Assembly (NCBI RefSeq): GCF_022965805.1
Contig: NC_133101.1
Location: 13,549,054 to 13,613,053 of the forward strand
DNA: 64,000 bases
From: Primulina eburnea
Taxonomy: Eukaryota; Streptophyta; Magnoliopsida; Lamiales; Gesneriaceae
Reading direction: 5' to 3'
Shown here: positions 49,242-61,245 of the stretch, piece after piece
Layout of the letters: each line of letters starts with the position of its first letter
How positions within the stretch are numbered: position 1 is the stretch's first letter
Made by a program: the position numbers and the translations under genes
The notes under the pieces: generated by a model
What the model was told of the DNA's origin: nothing
The model's input: only the letters and a program-made list of their open reading frames with translations
Database searches by the model: none

Positions 49242-52200
49242 GTTGACGGAGATAGAGGCCTTTCATAAATCATAGATTGTAAGGGGCTGTTGACTGAGGA
49301 TTTCAGTCGAGAGGGCGGACTTTTCATTGACAATTTTTAAAGAGGGATTTCGTTATACTGGAGATGGGGAGAGTAAATATTCAGGCTGTAATCTTTGTAG
49401 AAGTATCCCACATAAGGGACAACATGGTGAGAAAGATTTTTGAAGGCTAAAGATTCGAAAAAAGATTTAAAATTGGAAGGGTATAAAGGCATCATGAAAA
49501 AAATTAGAGGTTCCAACTTTGAAGCTCGTCTTTGACAACACATGCAAAACCAGGAATATTTAGCAGGACGAAGTTGCATAGATACAGAACATCGGTGTAG
49601 CTTATGGGTTTGATCAACTCCATTGCCATTCTTCACTCCCGAACAAATGGCGTATTCTATTGATTCAAATGGCACAATTGCTGAACAAAAACTGCAATGT
49701 TCTTCATATTCAAAACTCTCTCTCTTGTTAATAAAGCAAGAATGGAACCAGCCTTCAGCTAATAGATTGATACAATATCTTAAGATGCTATTCTATGTAT
49801 GTGTGCATGAATGAACCAAAAGAAGTTCAACAAAGATAAGAACATCATGAATTACCTCTTCTTAATTTTACCAACTTTGGTAGCAAAAATTTTAAATCAT
49901 CCTCGACAATTTTCTCATGAAGTGAGATATAATGCTCCAGTTGTGGCCATTCATCAGGACGCCAACAGCCAACATCGCAAAATGTTTTTGGCACATCTGA
50001 CAGAAGATCTAAAATGGCAGAAAAATATAAACCAACAAGTCTTCTCCGTAGTTCATTTTCACAGCACAACTGCAACTCCTTCCATACATTTGTCTGTTCC
50101 TCTATGGCACTACTGAATCTTTCCAAGTCTTGGTGTTTTCTACTCTCGCTCACCTCATCATTTTAAGCACAACATGCCTGATGATTACATTGATGACGTG
50201 CAAATTACGGATTGAAAGAGTGGGCAAATTTTAAATGCCGTAGACAAGAACGTAGTACAAATGCCAAAATTGGATCCAAAATAAAATGTCAACCATTTCT
50301 GCAGAATATGCTCTACATAGTTTGGTATCGACTGTTTGAAAGACACGAGGGCTGCCACAATATCCCAAATGTTCAGAAGCCCACTGAAACTCCCACACAG
50401 ACTCAGAGACCACAATATGTATTTTTCCCACCAAATTAATTCTACCTCAGGGAAACCAGGAAATGATCCGAAATCAATATCAAAACATATATTGGAGGAA
50501 GTGTCCAATTGCTGCCCTCCAATCCAAAGGAACTCGATAGCAGCTTTCTGAGTTCTTTAAATTACAATAACATTTATTGGTCAATCAAACATAGGTAACT
50601 GTTTGAACGGTTAGTTCTTATTGCTTCCATTCAGCTTTTGACTAAATCATCAAAATTTTCTTTTAAAGAAATGTGGGTGCTTGTTTGTTGCAAGCATCTA
50701 TCCACATGGCAGTTGCTATTTCATAATTTGTTACCAGAAAATATAATTTTAAAAGTTCACCTTTCCTGGTACATGGGATTTAATAAATCAGAATCAAATC
50801 TTCGAGCCTGCAAATAACAGACACCAAACTTCTTAGAACTAGATTTAAGTAGAGGGGTATCAGTGACATCTATTCAGCATAAGGTAAAAGGTGACCAAGT
50901 GCAAGAAAAGGATCAAGAGATTCCATTGCTTAAAGTCATTTCAGTCAACTAAGCTCCTTTTCCTAGGTATTATTATATGACTACTGTTCCGGAGAGATGA
51001 AATTTCGATCTTTCTATTTTCCTCTTTATTTTCATTTTCAGTAAATTTTCTTTATTTTTTTAAAGGGCAAGAAGCAAGATATTGACCAATCTCATCTGAA
51101 ACATAATATGAGAGAAGTAAAAAATCAATTTTTTGGATGGTATGTTATCTAAGAGTTTTCTCAAAATTCTATGAATAGAATTCAGTTTTTTCTTCAAATC
51201 TTGAATCGCTACATCGAGTGAGTTTATTATTTTGACTTAAAATTTGATAAGAGAGAAAAGCTAGTACAATATTCAGGATAAGTTCATGGACATTCCAACT
51301 ATAAGAGAATGGACAGATGGAATATGATACCACAGAAATTGCCAAGCTCCCATGAGATACTGCCTGACCAAAGCAAGAATCATATACATATGGAACCTGC
51401 AGAGAAAATCTAGAGTCTATTGGAAAAAAATATGCAAATTTAAAAGAGAAGTAAACTTGAAAAATTAATGCATACATCCGGGGAGCTATTCAAACCAGGA
51501 GTATTTGAAGGAATGTGTATTTCCCTTAGTGCTTTCCCAACTAAATTCCACGCTTTCATAGAGTTGTCCTGTAATACATGAACTGATCAAATCATCTGGA
51601 GGGTTACCAAGTTTTTCAACCTCAAGGCTTTCTGCTTGAGGCATTACTTGATAACAAAAGAAATTAACATGGATTTTTTAATTTTTAATATATGTTGAAC
51701 TAACACTCCCTTAATACTAAAATTCATATTTATATCAATAAAACACTTCCTTCAATATTTATTACCTGGCTGCAGCTGTACAAGCAGAGTCCATCAAAAG
51801 CCCAAGCTAAACCAGTGACCTGATTGTTATTTTACAAGATAAATCATATGCCATTCCATATGCCAAAAAAGGTGTTGAGAACTTACAATGTGATCATGTG
51901 CACTATAATGGCCAATTATTTCAAATTCATGGCTGGTCATATTCATGGTCCACACTTCAAATGATCCGGATCCTTTACCAATAGCCTGGAACAAATTTAG
52001 TGGTGTTTGCAGGGGGCAGTAAATGAAAGTATGGAGACAGGTGCTGAATCAACAGTAATAACCTAATTACACGAGCAATCACAAGTTCCAAAATAAGATA
52101 TAATCAAAGTAGCTGGTCTAAATTTGAAAGGATAAGTAGCTGGTCTAAATTTGAAACAGATATGGGAATAATTTCCCATGTATTCTTTTCTTTTACATTG

Positions 52201-54319
52201 TCAATTTTTTTGCAGCAACCTAATAAAAATAGCAACACATTCAATGTAATGGCATATATCAAATGCACAACTTTTCAAATTGAAAGCAGATCATGTAGCT
52301 GCGTTGAAGATGATTTAGTAAGTATGGAGGTTCATGTCATGGAATAAAATGATAAAACTAAATCAGATAGTGAATGCAGTGTGCAGTACATTAGTTTCAT
52401 TCTTTCTCCTTCGTTTTCTTTCCTTTCTTAAACTAGATACAGGTGGCTCATTAGGGCATTCAGATTCTGCATTATCTCGACTCCCTATCACCTATATAAA
52501 GAAAAAACCCCAAGAATAGTTGGAATTCATATCATTAATTGTTATGTCATCAAGAATATTTCATCTAGAAAAGTATATGGGGATATGCAAGAAACGCTAA
52601 TCAGCAAAAAGTTGAAAGATAGAACCAACTCACATCTAAACTTTCTGAAGATATAATTTGAGACTCTCTGAAATTGATCTTGGAAATTTAGGAATCACAG
52701 ATAACATACTAGATTCCAAATTCATGACATTTATTATGCATAAGCAACAAAACCGTAAATACAACAAACTTGAAGGGCTATGAAATTCTTTTTGAAAGAA
52801 ATGTTGATTAGGTATTGCCTCTCCAAACATAAACAAAGCCTCCAGTACTAACACAACAAATTTACACATTAGCACAAATATGAATCTACTCATGGGCTCA
52901 TAGCCAACACATAACCAACAGTAAGAACATAATTAAGAGCATCTATAGACACAAGAATTGAAACAATTCCATTGCTAAAATTTTCACCATTTTTTTTGGT
53001 TCAGGAAGATTATTAAAGTGAAGAGACAGCAAGCTCGAACCATAATTCTGGTCATGCCACCACTACTTCCTGAAAGCTTCATTTATAAAATACTTAATAC
53101 CTCAATCCATTCAAACGAAAAATCACAGAAGGGAAAGCGGTAAAGTTTGACGCGTCCCCCAGTGGTGCAAACAGCAAGCAAACAACTGCACGATTCATAG
53201 CAAAATTTAGAATTAATTCAGGGAGGCAACTTGTGTTGCATACTCAAACAAAAACTTCGATCAGGGGTAATGGTATCAGTACCCAGCATTGCTAGCAAGA
53301 CCTGCAGGAGACCAGGAAATTGACTTAACACATGGCCGTGTATCCCGCGACACATGCATCGGCAACAAGCACCCAGAGAGAAAATCTATCCCTGTGACAA
53401 AATGAAAACAAAATCAAATGCAGTGACCTGAGAAAATAAAAGGTACTTGAAACCTCAACTCAAAATTAATTTTCATTTGCACTGTAAAACCACAAACCCA
53501 GAAATCCAAATGGCATCCAAATTGTGTACATACATACATACAATGAGCTCATTCAAAACTATGAAATTCATTTTTTAATATGATTCTACGTACCTACAGC
53601 ATTTATGACACCAATGGAAAAAGGCTTGCTTGTGAGAACAGAAATTACTCCTCGACATCCAGCTCCAGAAGGTTTAGCAGGATTCTAACCAAGTGAACAA
53701 CAAGCATATACCAGTGATTCAAAGGTTAAACAAATAGTATAAAATTAAATCCTAATTTGAAAAAAACAAATAAAAAGTAAGGTAATATGAATTATATAGA
53801 CCAACTACTATAAGATTCTCTATCAAAATTCAAATCAGACCCTATATTGAACTCCAACATAAAACAGCTTCCAGACCAGTTATGAAGATCAGGTAGATTA
53901 AAATGTAAGCATAAATTTGGCGTTTTAAATTCAAAAACAATAAAAAAATCTTCGGCTAAAAAATAAGCATGCTATTCAGAAATATTATTACATTATATGC
54001 AATCGATTGATTTAGTAGTTGTCTTTCCTAAGTCATGAGATCAGATCCCATCAGGTGGATCACAGAATACTGGACTCAGAATCAGTGGTCATTGATTCTT
54101 GTTCATGTCAGTGCATGGTTAATAATGTCATCTGCATAATCCTCACACTAACAGAATCACTTGACAGTCCAAAATTCTTGATCAACTAAAAACTCAGCTA
54201 GAACAGATTGAATGCAAGGATACTTCTGAACTTGAGCAATTTCAATGTTGAGACTCAAATGCTATACGTCGTATCAGTAAAATTGCATCAAAGCAATTCA
54301 ATTTTAAGGGGTAATTTCT
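49242..54319. repeat. Tandem 5078-bp repeat, unit 3 (recombinant)
   Basis: Period of exactly 5078 bp with unit 2 on its left and unit 4 on its right. From 49242 to about 49775 it matches unit 4 and differs from unit 2. From about 49816 onward it matches unit 2 and differs from unit 4. A near-identical copy of this size implies a very recent event or an assembly artefact. Confidence 0.88.
49353..54298 (-). pseudogene. TFIIIC90-like WD40 gene, unit 3 (no exon 1)
   Basis: The zinc-finger exon reads SVSMQLRPAKYSWFC, so a Cys kept in unit 2 is Arg. A 2-bp change near 49440 shifts the C-terminal frame. The upstream exon carries the same two 1-bp deletions as unit 2 (frame ends at ICTSSM), and the exon 5 start is deleted as in unit 2. 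Exon 1 is missing at the 54298-54320 junction. Not functional. Confidence 0.72.
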
Positions 54320-54430
54320 GTTGACGGAGATAGAGGCCTTTCATAAATCATAGATTGTAAGGGGCTGTTGACTGAGGATTTCAGTCGAGAGGGCGGACTT
54401 TTCATTGACAATTTTTAAAGAGGGATTTCG

Positions 54431-56066
54431 TTATACTGGAGATGGGGAGAGTAAATATTCAGGCTGTAATCTTTGTAGAAGTATCCCACATAAGGGACAA
54501 CATGGTGAGAAAGATTTTTGAAGGCTAAAGATTCGAAAAAAGATTTAAAATTGGAAGGGTATAAAGGCATCATGAAAAAAATTAGAGGTTCCAACTTTGA
54601 AGCTCGTCTTTGACAACACATGCAAAACCAGGAATATTTAGCAGGACGAAGTTGCATAGATACAGAACATCGGTGTAGCTTATGGGTTTGATCAACTCCA
54701 TTGCCATTCTTCACTCCCGAACAAATGGCGTATTCTATTGATTCAAATGGCACAATTGCTGAACAAAAACTGCAATGTTCTTCATATTCAAAACTCTCTC
54801 TCTTGTTAATAAAGCAAGAATGGAACCAGCCTTCAGCTAATAGATTGATACAATATCTTAAGATGCTATTCTATGTATGTGTGCATGAATGAATCAAAAG
54901 AGTTCAACAAAGATAAGAACATCATGAATTACCTCTTCTTAATTTTACCAACTTTGGCAGCAAGAAATTTTAAATCATCCTCGACAATTTTCTCATGAAG
55001 TGAGTTATAGTGCTCCAGTTGTGGCCATTCATCAGGACGCCAACAGTCAACATCGAAAAAATTTGTTGGCACATCTGACAGAAGATCTAAAATGGCAGAA
55101 AAATATAAACCAACAAGTCTTCTCCGTAGTTCATTTTCACAGCACAACTGCAACTCCTTCCATACATTTGTCTGTTCCTCTATGGCACTACTGAATCTTT
55201 CCAAGTCTTGGTGTTTTCTACTCTCGCTCACCTCATCATTTTTAAGAACAACATGCCTGATGATTACATTGATGAGGTGCAACTTACGGGTAGAAAGAGT
55301 GGGCAAAATTTTAAATGCCGTAGAAGAGAACATAGTACAAATACCAAAATTGGATTCAAAATAAGATGTCAACCATTTCTGCAGAATATGCTCTACATAG
55401 TTTGGTATTGACTGTTTGAAAGACACGAGGGCTGCCACAATATCCCAAATGTTCAGAAGCCCACTGAAACTCCCACACAGACTCAGAGACCATAATATGT
55501 TTTTTTCCCACCAAATTAATTCTACCTCAGGGAAACCAGGAAATGATCCGAAATCGATATCAAAACATATATTGGAGGAAGTGTCCAATTGCTGCCCTCC
55601 AATCCAAAGGAACTCGATAGCAGCTTTCTGAGTTCTGTAAAATTACACTAACATTTATTGGTCAATCAAACATAGGAAACTGTTTGAACGGTTAGTTCTT
55701 ATTGCTTCCATTCAGCTTTTGATTAAATCATTAAAATTTTCTTTTAAAGAAATGTGGGTGCTTGTTTGTTGCAAGCATATATCCACATGGCAGTTGCTAT
55801 TTCATAATTTGTTACCAGAAAATATAATTTTAAAAGTTCACCTTTCCTGGTACATGGGATTTAATAAATCAGAATCAAATCTTCGAGCCTGCAAATAACA
55901 GACACCAAATTTCTTAGAACTAGATTTAAGTACAGAGGTATCAATGACATCTATTCAGCATAAGGTAAAAGGTGACCAAGTGCAAGAAAAGGATCAAGAG
56001 ATTCCATTGCTTAGAGTCATTTCAGTCAACTAAGCTCCTTTTCCTAGGTATTATTATATGACTACT
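54431..56066 (-). pseudogene. TFIIIC90-like WD40 gene, unit 4, last two exons only
   Basis: The exon 54933-55634 (702 bp) is intact: acceptor ACAG before it, 233 full codons from QKAAIEFLWIGGQQ to LKFLAAKVGKIKK, and donor GTAATT after it. It joins in phase across a 66-bp intron to the zinc-finger exon at 54865 (SILRYCIN). That last exon carries the Cys-to-Arg change (MQLRPAKY) and a frame shift near the C-terminus. Upstream exons are cut off by the LTR-like element that begins at 56067. Confidence 0.75.
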
Positions 56067-58107
56067 TGTAGAACCCGTAATTAGACTACGTATAAGCCAT
56101 GCATAATTCTAGTATTTTAAATTAAATTGACTTCATTGCATGAGTATTTAAATGCTTCCTTCGAAGTTAATTATTTTATTTCAGTAGTTTAAATTTTATT
56201 CTTTCAGTTATTTCTGTAAGGCCGGACTGGAATTGGAGTTAAGAGATAAAATTTAAGATTCATAAAGTATTCCCAGGATTCATTTTAGCTAGCAAGTAAG
56301 TTAATTTATGTTAAAAAGGAAGTTTAGGAAATTTTTTAAGCAACTTGAGGTGAGTAGGAAATTAGTTCATTTAAGTTCCATTAATTGAGGTGTTAATTCA
56401 CTAAATTATTTAAAGGATAGGTAAGCTTTTAAGGGTTATAAATTTAGTAAATAAGTAACAATTCCCCTCCATTTAATTACCAAATTTCGGTCCCTAGATG
56501 ATTAAGCAATGCCTTGCCAACTCATCATCCTTGACCCATTCTTTATTATTTTAGCATGCTAACCTTTTTATTTATTTAGCAACCTTAATTAATTAACTAT
56601 TAAGAATTATCCTAGTCTAGATTTATTGAGGAAATCGGCCACCTAGCCTCCAACAAAACACCCCAACTAATATTTGTTTTCAACCAAAATTCAAATTTCA
56701 AAAGGGGGAGACTTGGTCTTGATTTGTTCCCTATATTTTGCACCCACTTCCCTCACTCTCCTAACCATCATTCCCCCTCTCCCTTGCACGAAATTCAGAG
56801 AGCATTTCAGAGTGTTAACCGTGAGGTTCGTAGCTTAAAAGAGGAGAGAAAAATCGAGTGTAGAACAAGGTAGCAAGAACGCTCCATCTCCTCCGCGCCG
56901 AGTCGTCGTATTCTTTCGTTTTTCATTCAAACGAAATCAAGGCATGTTTATATTCTTCCTTGCTCTTCAATCAAGCCACTAGTAATATTTTTAAACATCA
57001 TATGATCATCAGTTTATTCCAAAAACCGAAATGCATCAAGAACTTTAAAAAAAAAAGAATGCAGATTTCGGCCCTTCATTGTGCACTTCACGGTTTTCTC
57101 TTGTTTTGTGGTTTCAGGTGGATGGTTCGACTCCAGGCTCACTAGGCTACATCTAGACACATACTAGGGTGTGTCAAGACCGTGATGGTCCATTTAAACA
57201 AGCCCCATGCATGACAGAAATCGGAAATGACAGCAGATTTTCTTCCTTGCCATTTGAGTCTTCGAAATTCTGTGTGTGCTGTCAAAGGAAAAGGATCTGA
57301 TCTTGGCTGCCCCAAGGGCCTATAGCCATGGTTAGATCACTTCCCTAGCATGTCTAAGACGTGACTAATTCTCTTTTTTTGGTGGCTTGGTCCATGGTGA
57401 ATCGGTTTTTAATTTAAAACGCAAGAACAGCCCCCTCACCCCTTCGGCTATGCACCTTGGACAGCAAGTGTGTTTCAAGTTTTGTGGAATGGTGTGGATC
57501 TTGTTTGGCCTATGGCCCTTAGCCACGGTTCATACCCTACCACTGGATGTATAGATTGTGCCATGGTCAATAAAATGGCCAGTGGAACGAGACGAGACAG
57601 CAAGCGAAGCAAAACACCCCTCACGCGCGCAAAGGTGCTCTCGGGTGAACTCTTTGAGTTGTTGCTGGAATATTTTGAATCTCGGCTGGCCTAGGGCCCT
57701 TAGCCATGGTTCAAATAATTACTTGGGATGTTGGTAAGAGTCTATGGTCGGTGTTTCACGCCCCAATGGCCGGTAGTCTCTAAAACAACACAAGACTCGC
57801 GATTGCACAGCTGCTGTATTTTGACAGAAACTTGCTGCGGCGGTTCCGTGGTTCGTTCGGGTTCTTGGTCGGCTTTTAGCCTATAGACTTAGACTAGACA
57901 GTGCCTCATCGCGTTAGGAAGGTCATGTTTTTGACCGTTTGTGATTCGGATCATTTTTGAGGTCGTACAAGAATTTACGGTGCGATGTGCCAAATTGACT
58001 CTCGAAAGAGCGTTTCATGTTTTGGCCTCCATTCACCTAGATTTCGACCCTCATTATTTTAGGAGCATTAATTCATCATTTTTAGCATATTTTAATCATG
58101 ACTATAT
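56067..58107 (+). mobile_element. LTR-like element F, unclassified, interrupted by copia E
   Basis: The sister sequence at about 34360 and 45900 reads GACTACTGTTCCGG; here GACTACT is followed by TGTAGAACCCGTAATTAG, so foreign DNA starts at 56067. About 2 kb follow with no PBS, no gag or pol and no credible ORF, which fits a long LTR. The far end is not in the window because copia E enters at 58108. Orientation is assumed from the TG start. Family unknown. Confidence 0.55.
57305..57715 (+). repeat. Three degenerate repeats in element F
   Basis: A motif of the form GGCCYAKGGCCCTTAGCCAYGGTT recurs near 57315, 57511 and 57687, spaced about 180-195 bp. The copies are imperfect; the sequence between them is not clearly repeated. 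Confidence 0.5.
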
Positions 58108-59230
58108 TGTTAAGAAATGAAATTTCAGGAATTTTGGTGAATGATAAATCAACCGCGGTTAGAAATTCCCAACCGCTAGTTTTTCGACCGCCTATTCTTT
58201 ATGGTTCAGCCGTTTCATTTAAGAGATCTACTTATTGCTTTCCAACATTCCCTGACCGGCTGAATGCATTCAAATTCTCGAAGTCAACGATCTCACATCA
58301 GTTCCAAGGAAGATATGCATTTATATCTCTTTCCTAGAAAGGACGCTCAGAGACAGTCTTCACATATGTGCAGTCGCCTAAAAGTAGTAAACCTCTAGTA
58401 AAGATCCTCAAATTTATGATAAGCAAAAGGAAGGTTTAAATGAAGACATTTATTGCTCATAAATATGAAAACGACTTATCTGCTTCAGGAGCTCAGGTTT
58501 ACGTTTACAAGTACTTTCTGACCGTTGGATCTTCTAGTTATATTATCTGAGAGGAATGCAAGTCATCGATGGGCAAGCTACACAACTCTAATACTGATTG
58601 AAAGAAACCTCTCAGCTTGCCATCACAGAGATCTTTGAGCGCATTCACAGATTACATTCTCTTTATCGCTCTTCTGCACGCAGCTCTACAGTCACATATT
58701 TGATCTTTCAAGGATCTTTTCGTGCTACCAAAACAAACTACTGTTTTATCAATAACCTATGGTTACTTGATTAGAGTTTGGAAGTCTGGTGAACTAAGGG
58801 TTCTTAAATATCCAGAAGTGTAAAGTGATCACTATGAGTTCCAATACAGGCAATGGGATAAGTCCTGATTGGATTGGGCTGTTACAAACGATTTGTAAAG
58901 TCAAAGTCTTTTAGTGGATTCCTTCCTACCAAAGGAAGAAGGGGTGACGTAGGAGTATTCAATCTCCGAACATCCATAAAATACCGTGTTCTTTATTTTA
59001 TGCAATTTATGATTGATATCCTTGTTGTTTAGATTATTAAATATTTGAGAAATATCTGTCAAAAGGAAGTGAACCATCTTCCGCACATTTCTGTGGTTCA
59101 CCTCTTTCGACCGTTTGAGAAAGAAATATTTCGAACCGCCTAAAAACGGTTGAAAATATATTTAACAGAAGAAATTGTGAAAGAGTTCATTCACCCCCCC
59201 CCCCCTCTTAACTCTTTCTCGATCCTAACA
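58108..59230 (+). repeat. Copia E 5' LTR
   Basis: 1123 bp from TGTTAAGAAATG to GATCCTAACA, followed by a PBS. It shares with the LTR of copia B the block AAGGGGTGACGTAGGAGTA then CTCCGAACATCCA (about 58937-58978) and a poly-C run before the end, though most of the LTR differs. Confidence 0.8.
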
Positions 59231-59232
59231 AT

Positions 59233-59244
59233 TGGTATCAGAGC
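59233..59244 (+). other. Copia E primer binding site (tRNA-iMet)
   Basis: TGGTATCAGAGC, two bases after the LTR. Confidence 0.92.
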
Positions 59245-59279
59245 GGGTTCTTCTCAAGCATTGATATTTCCTGAGCAAT

Positions 59280-61245
59280 ATGGCATCTTTTAATAAAATT
59301 CCTATGTTTTCCAAAGAAGACTATGATGATTGGAAAATTCGTATGCAGGCACATCTAGCAGCACAGGATGACGATATGTGGTTTGTAATTACTGATGGAC
59401 CAATGAAGATAATGAAGGCAAACACAGTTGTTGGTGTAACTGAAGGTGCTCCTCAAATGATAGAGAAGCACAGATCTGAATGGACTGCTGAAGATAAAAA
59501 GAAAGCAAACTTAGACAACGTAGCAAAAGACATTCTCTATAAGACTCTGGATAAGAACATGTTCGCCAAAATCAAGACCTGCACCACTGCAAAAGAAATA
59601 TGGGAAAAACTCACTCAACTGTGCGAAGGAAATGATCAGACCAAAGAAAACAAACTAACAGTGGCTATTCAAAAATTAGACAATGCAAAGATGAAGCCAG
59701 GAGAAACTCTTGCAGAATTTGATGAGCGATTCAGCAGCATTATCATCGAACTTACATCTCTTGGAAAAGAATACTCCAACAGAGAAATTGCTCTAAAAGT
59801 CATGAGAGCTCTTCCCAGAGAGTGGGATGTGAAAACAATAGCTATGCGAGAATCCAAAGATCTATACAAACTGGAACTACATGATCTATTTGCTGATCTC
59901 AAGGCATATGAATTTGAGCTAGGGATACGAACTGAAGAAGAGCCGTCCACAACTCAACAAACAAAAGCCTTGGCAGCAGCTACAGTGACTCTTCCGGTCG
60001 AAGAGTCCACAAGTAAGAAATCGGCTGAGCAACTAAGCAATGAAGCCATGTCTCTGTTTGTTAATAAATTTGGTAAATTTATGCGCAAAAATCAAATGAA
60101 CAAACCTTATTTTAAAAAGGACCATACTGAGGATGGTCAAGGGTGTTTTAACTGTGGAAAGAAGGGACATTTCATTGCAGAATGCAATAAGCCAAAGAAG
60201 GACGAAAATAAACCGGAGAATAGAAGACGATTCAAAAACGACAAGAAATTCATCAAGAAAAGGAATCAAAAAGTTTTAGTTGCAGAAGAAGACAAAGGCA
60301 AATGGGCTGAAACAGAATCAGAAAAATCTTCTTCTGAAGAATCTTCGAGTGAAAGTGAAGACGAAAGAGTCGAATGCCTTATGCCAAAGAAGATCAAGAA
60401 GCTACTGATGAAATGGTATTTGATTTTAACTCTGAAGAATTTACACGTGAAGATCTTGTTACAGCACTTAACGACATGGTAAATGAGTTCAAAGGACTAT
60501 ATATGAAATTCAATGAAGCTGATGCAGAAAAGAAAGACTTGAAAAATAAACTAACTCTCTCCAGCTGTTCGCAGCACAAAGAGGTTGAAAGTTTAAAAGT
60601 CAAGCTAAGTCTGATAGCAGCTGAGAATGATGATTTACGAAATTTGTTCCATGCTACTTTAAAAGAAAACAAACGTTTATTGAGCACCATCAATATGTGG
60701 AACAAGTCCTCTGCTTCTCTTGATAAGATACATGAAATGCAAAAACCAGCCGGAGACAGAACCGGGCTTGGTTACGGCATAAATGATTGTAATACCTCAG
60801 AAGCTTCAACTCAACCTGTTGCTAGAAAAAGACAGTTTAAGATCAATTAAATTTGTCAGATCTAGCTCGGTATATGAACATGATGAGCCTATGGTTCAAG
60901 GCATTCAAAACATAAATCTTAAGAACAATGGGAGGCGATGTGGTTTGGGTTATGTTCAGAGTGATAAATCCAAACAATATTGGCGCAAACCCAGGCCAAA
61001 TCCAACTGGATACGAAGGGTCAACCAGATATCACTCAAGAATCAGACCTTACAATTACTACAATTGCCGACCAGTTCAAAAGAGGTATTGATTGAATGAT
61101 GATAATCAAAGGCCCAAACAACATATATTGCATTCACCAGAGTATGCTTTCGATCATAATTACCCTGGAACACATCACAAAAAATCCGCAAGGACAATTC
61201 AAGTGTGGATTCCTAAGGGTCTAATTAACCCTGAACCCAAATAAA
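59280..61245 (+). pseudogene. gag: Copia E gag, frame-shifted
   Basis: Start ATG 59280 (MASFNKIPMFSKEDYDDWK). The gag core closely resembles copia B (MQAHLAAQDDDMWFVITDG; LHDLFADLKAYEFELG) and a CCHC knuckle CFNCGKKGHFIAEC is near 60145-60190. The first 1.1 kb is open. A one-base loss near 60382 moves the frame to 60374-60850 (VFDFNSEEFTREDLVTALND), and a second shift near 60835 moves it again. A stop near 61090 follows, and the end is WIPKGLINPEPK then TAA. Confidence 0.85.

Noticed and set aside
57470..57694. 74-residue plus-strand open frame in element F
   Set aside because: Spans the degenerate repeat motif, has no domain and is unsupported by neighbours.
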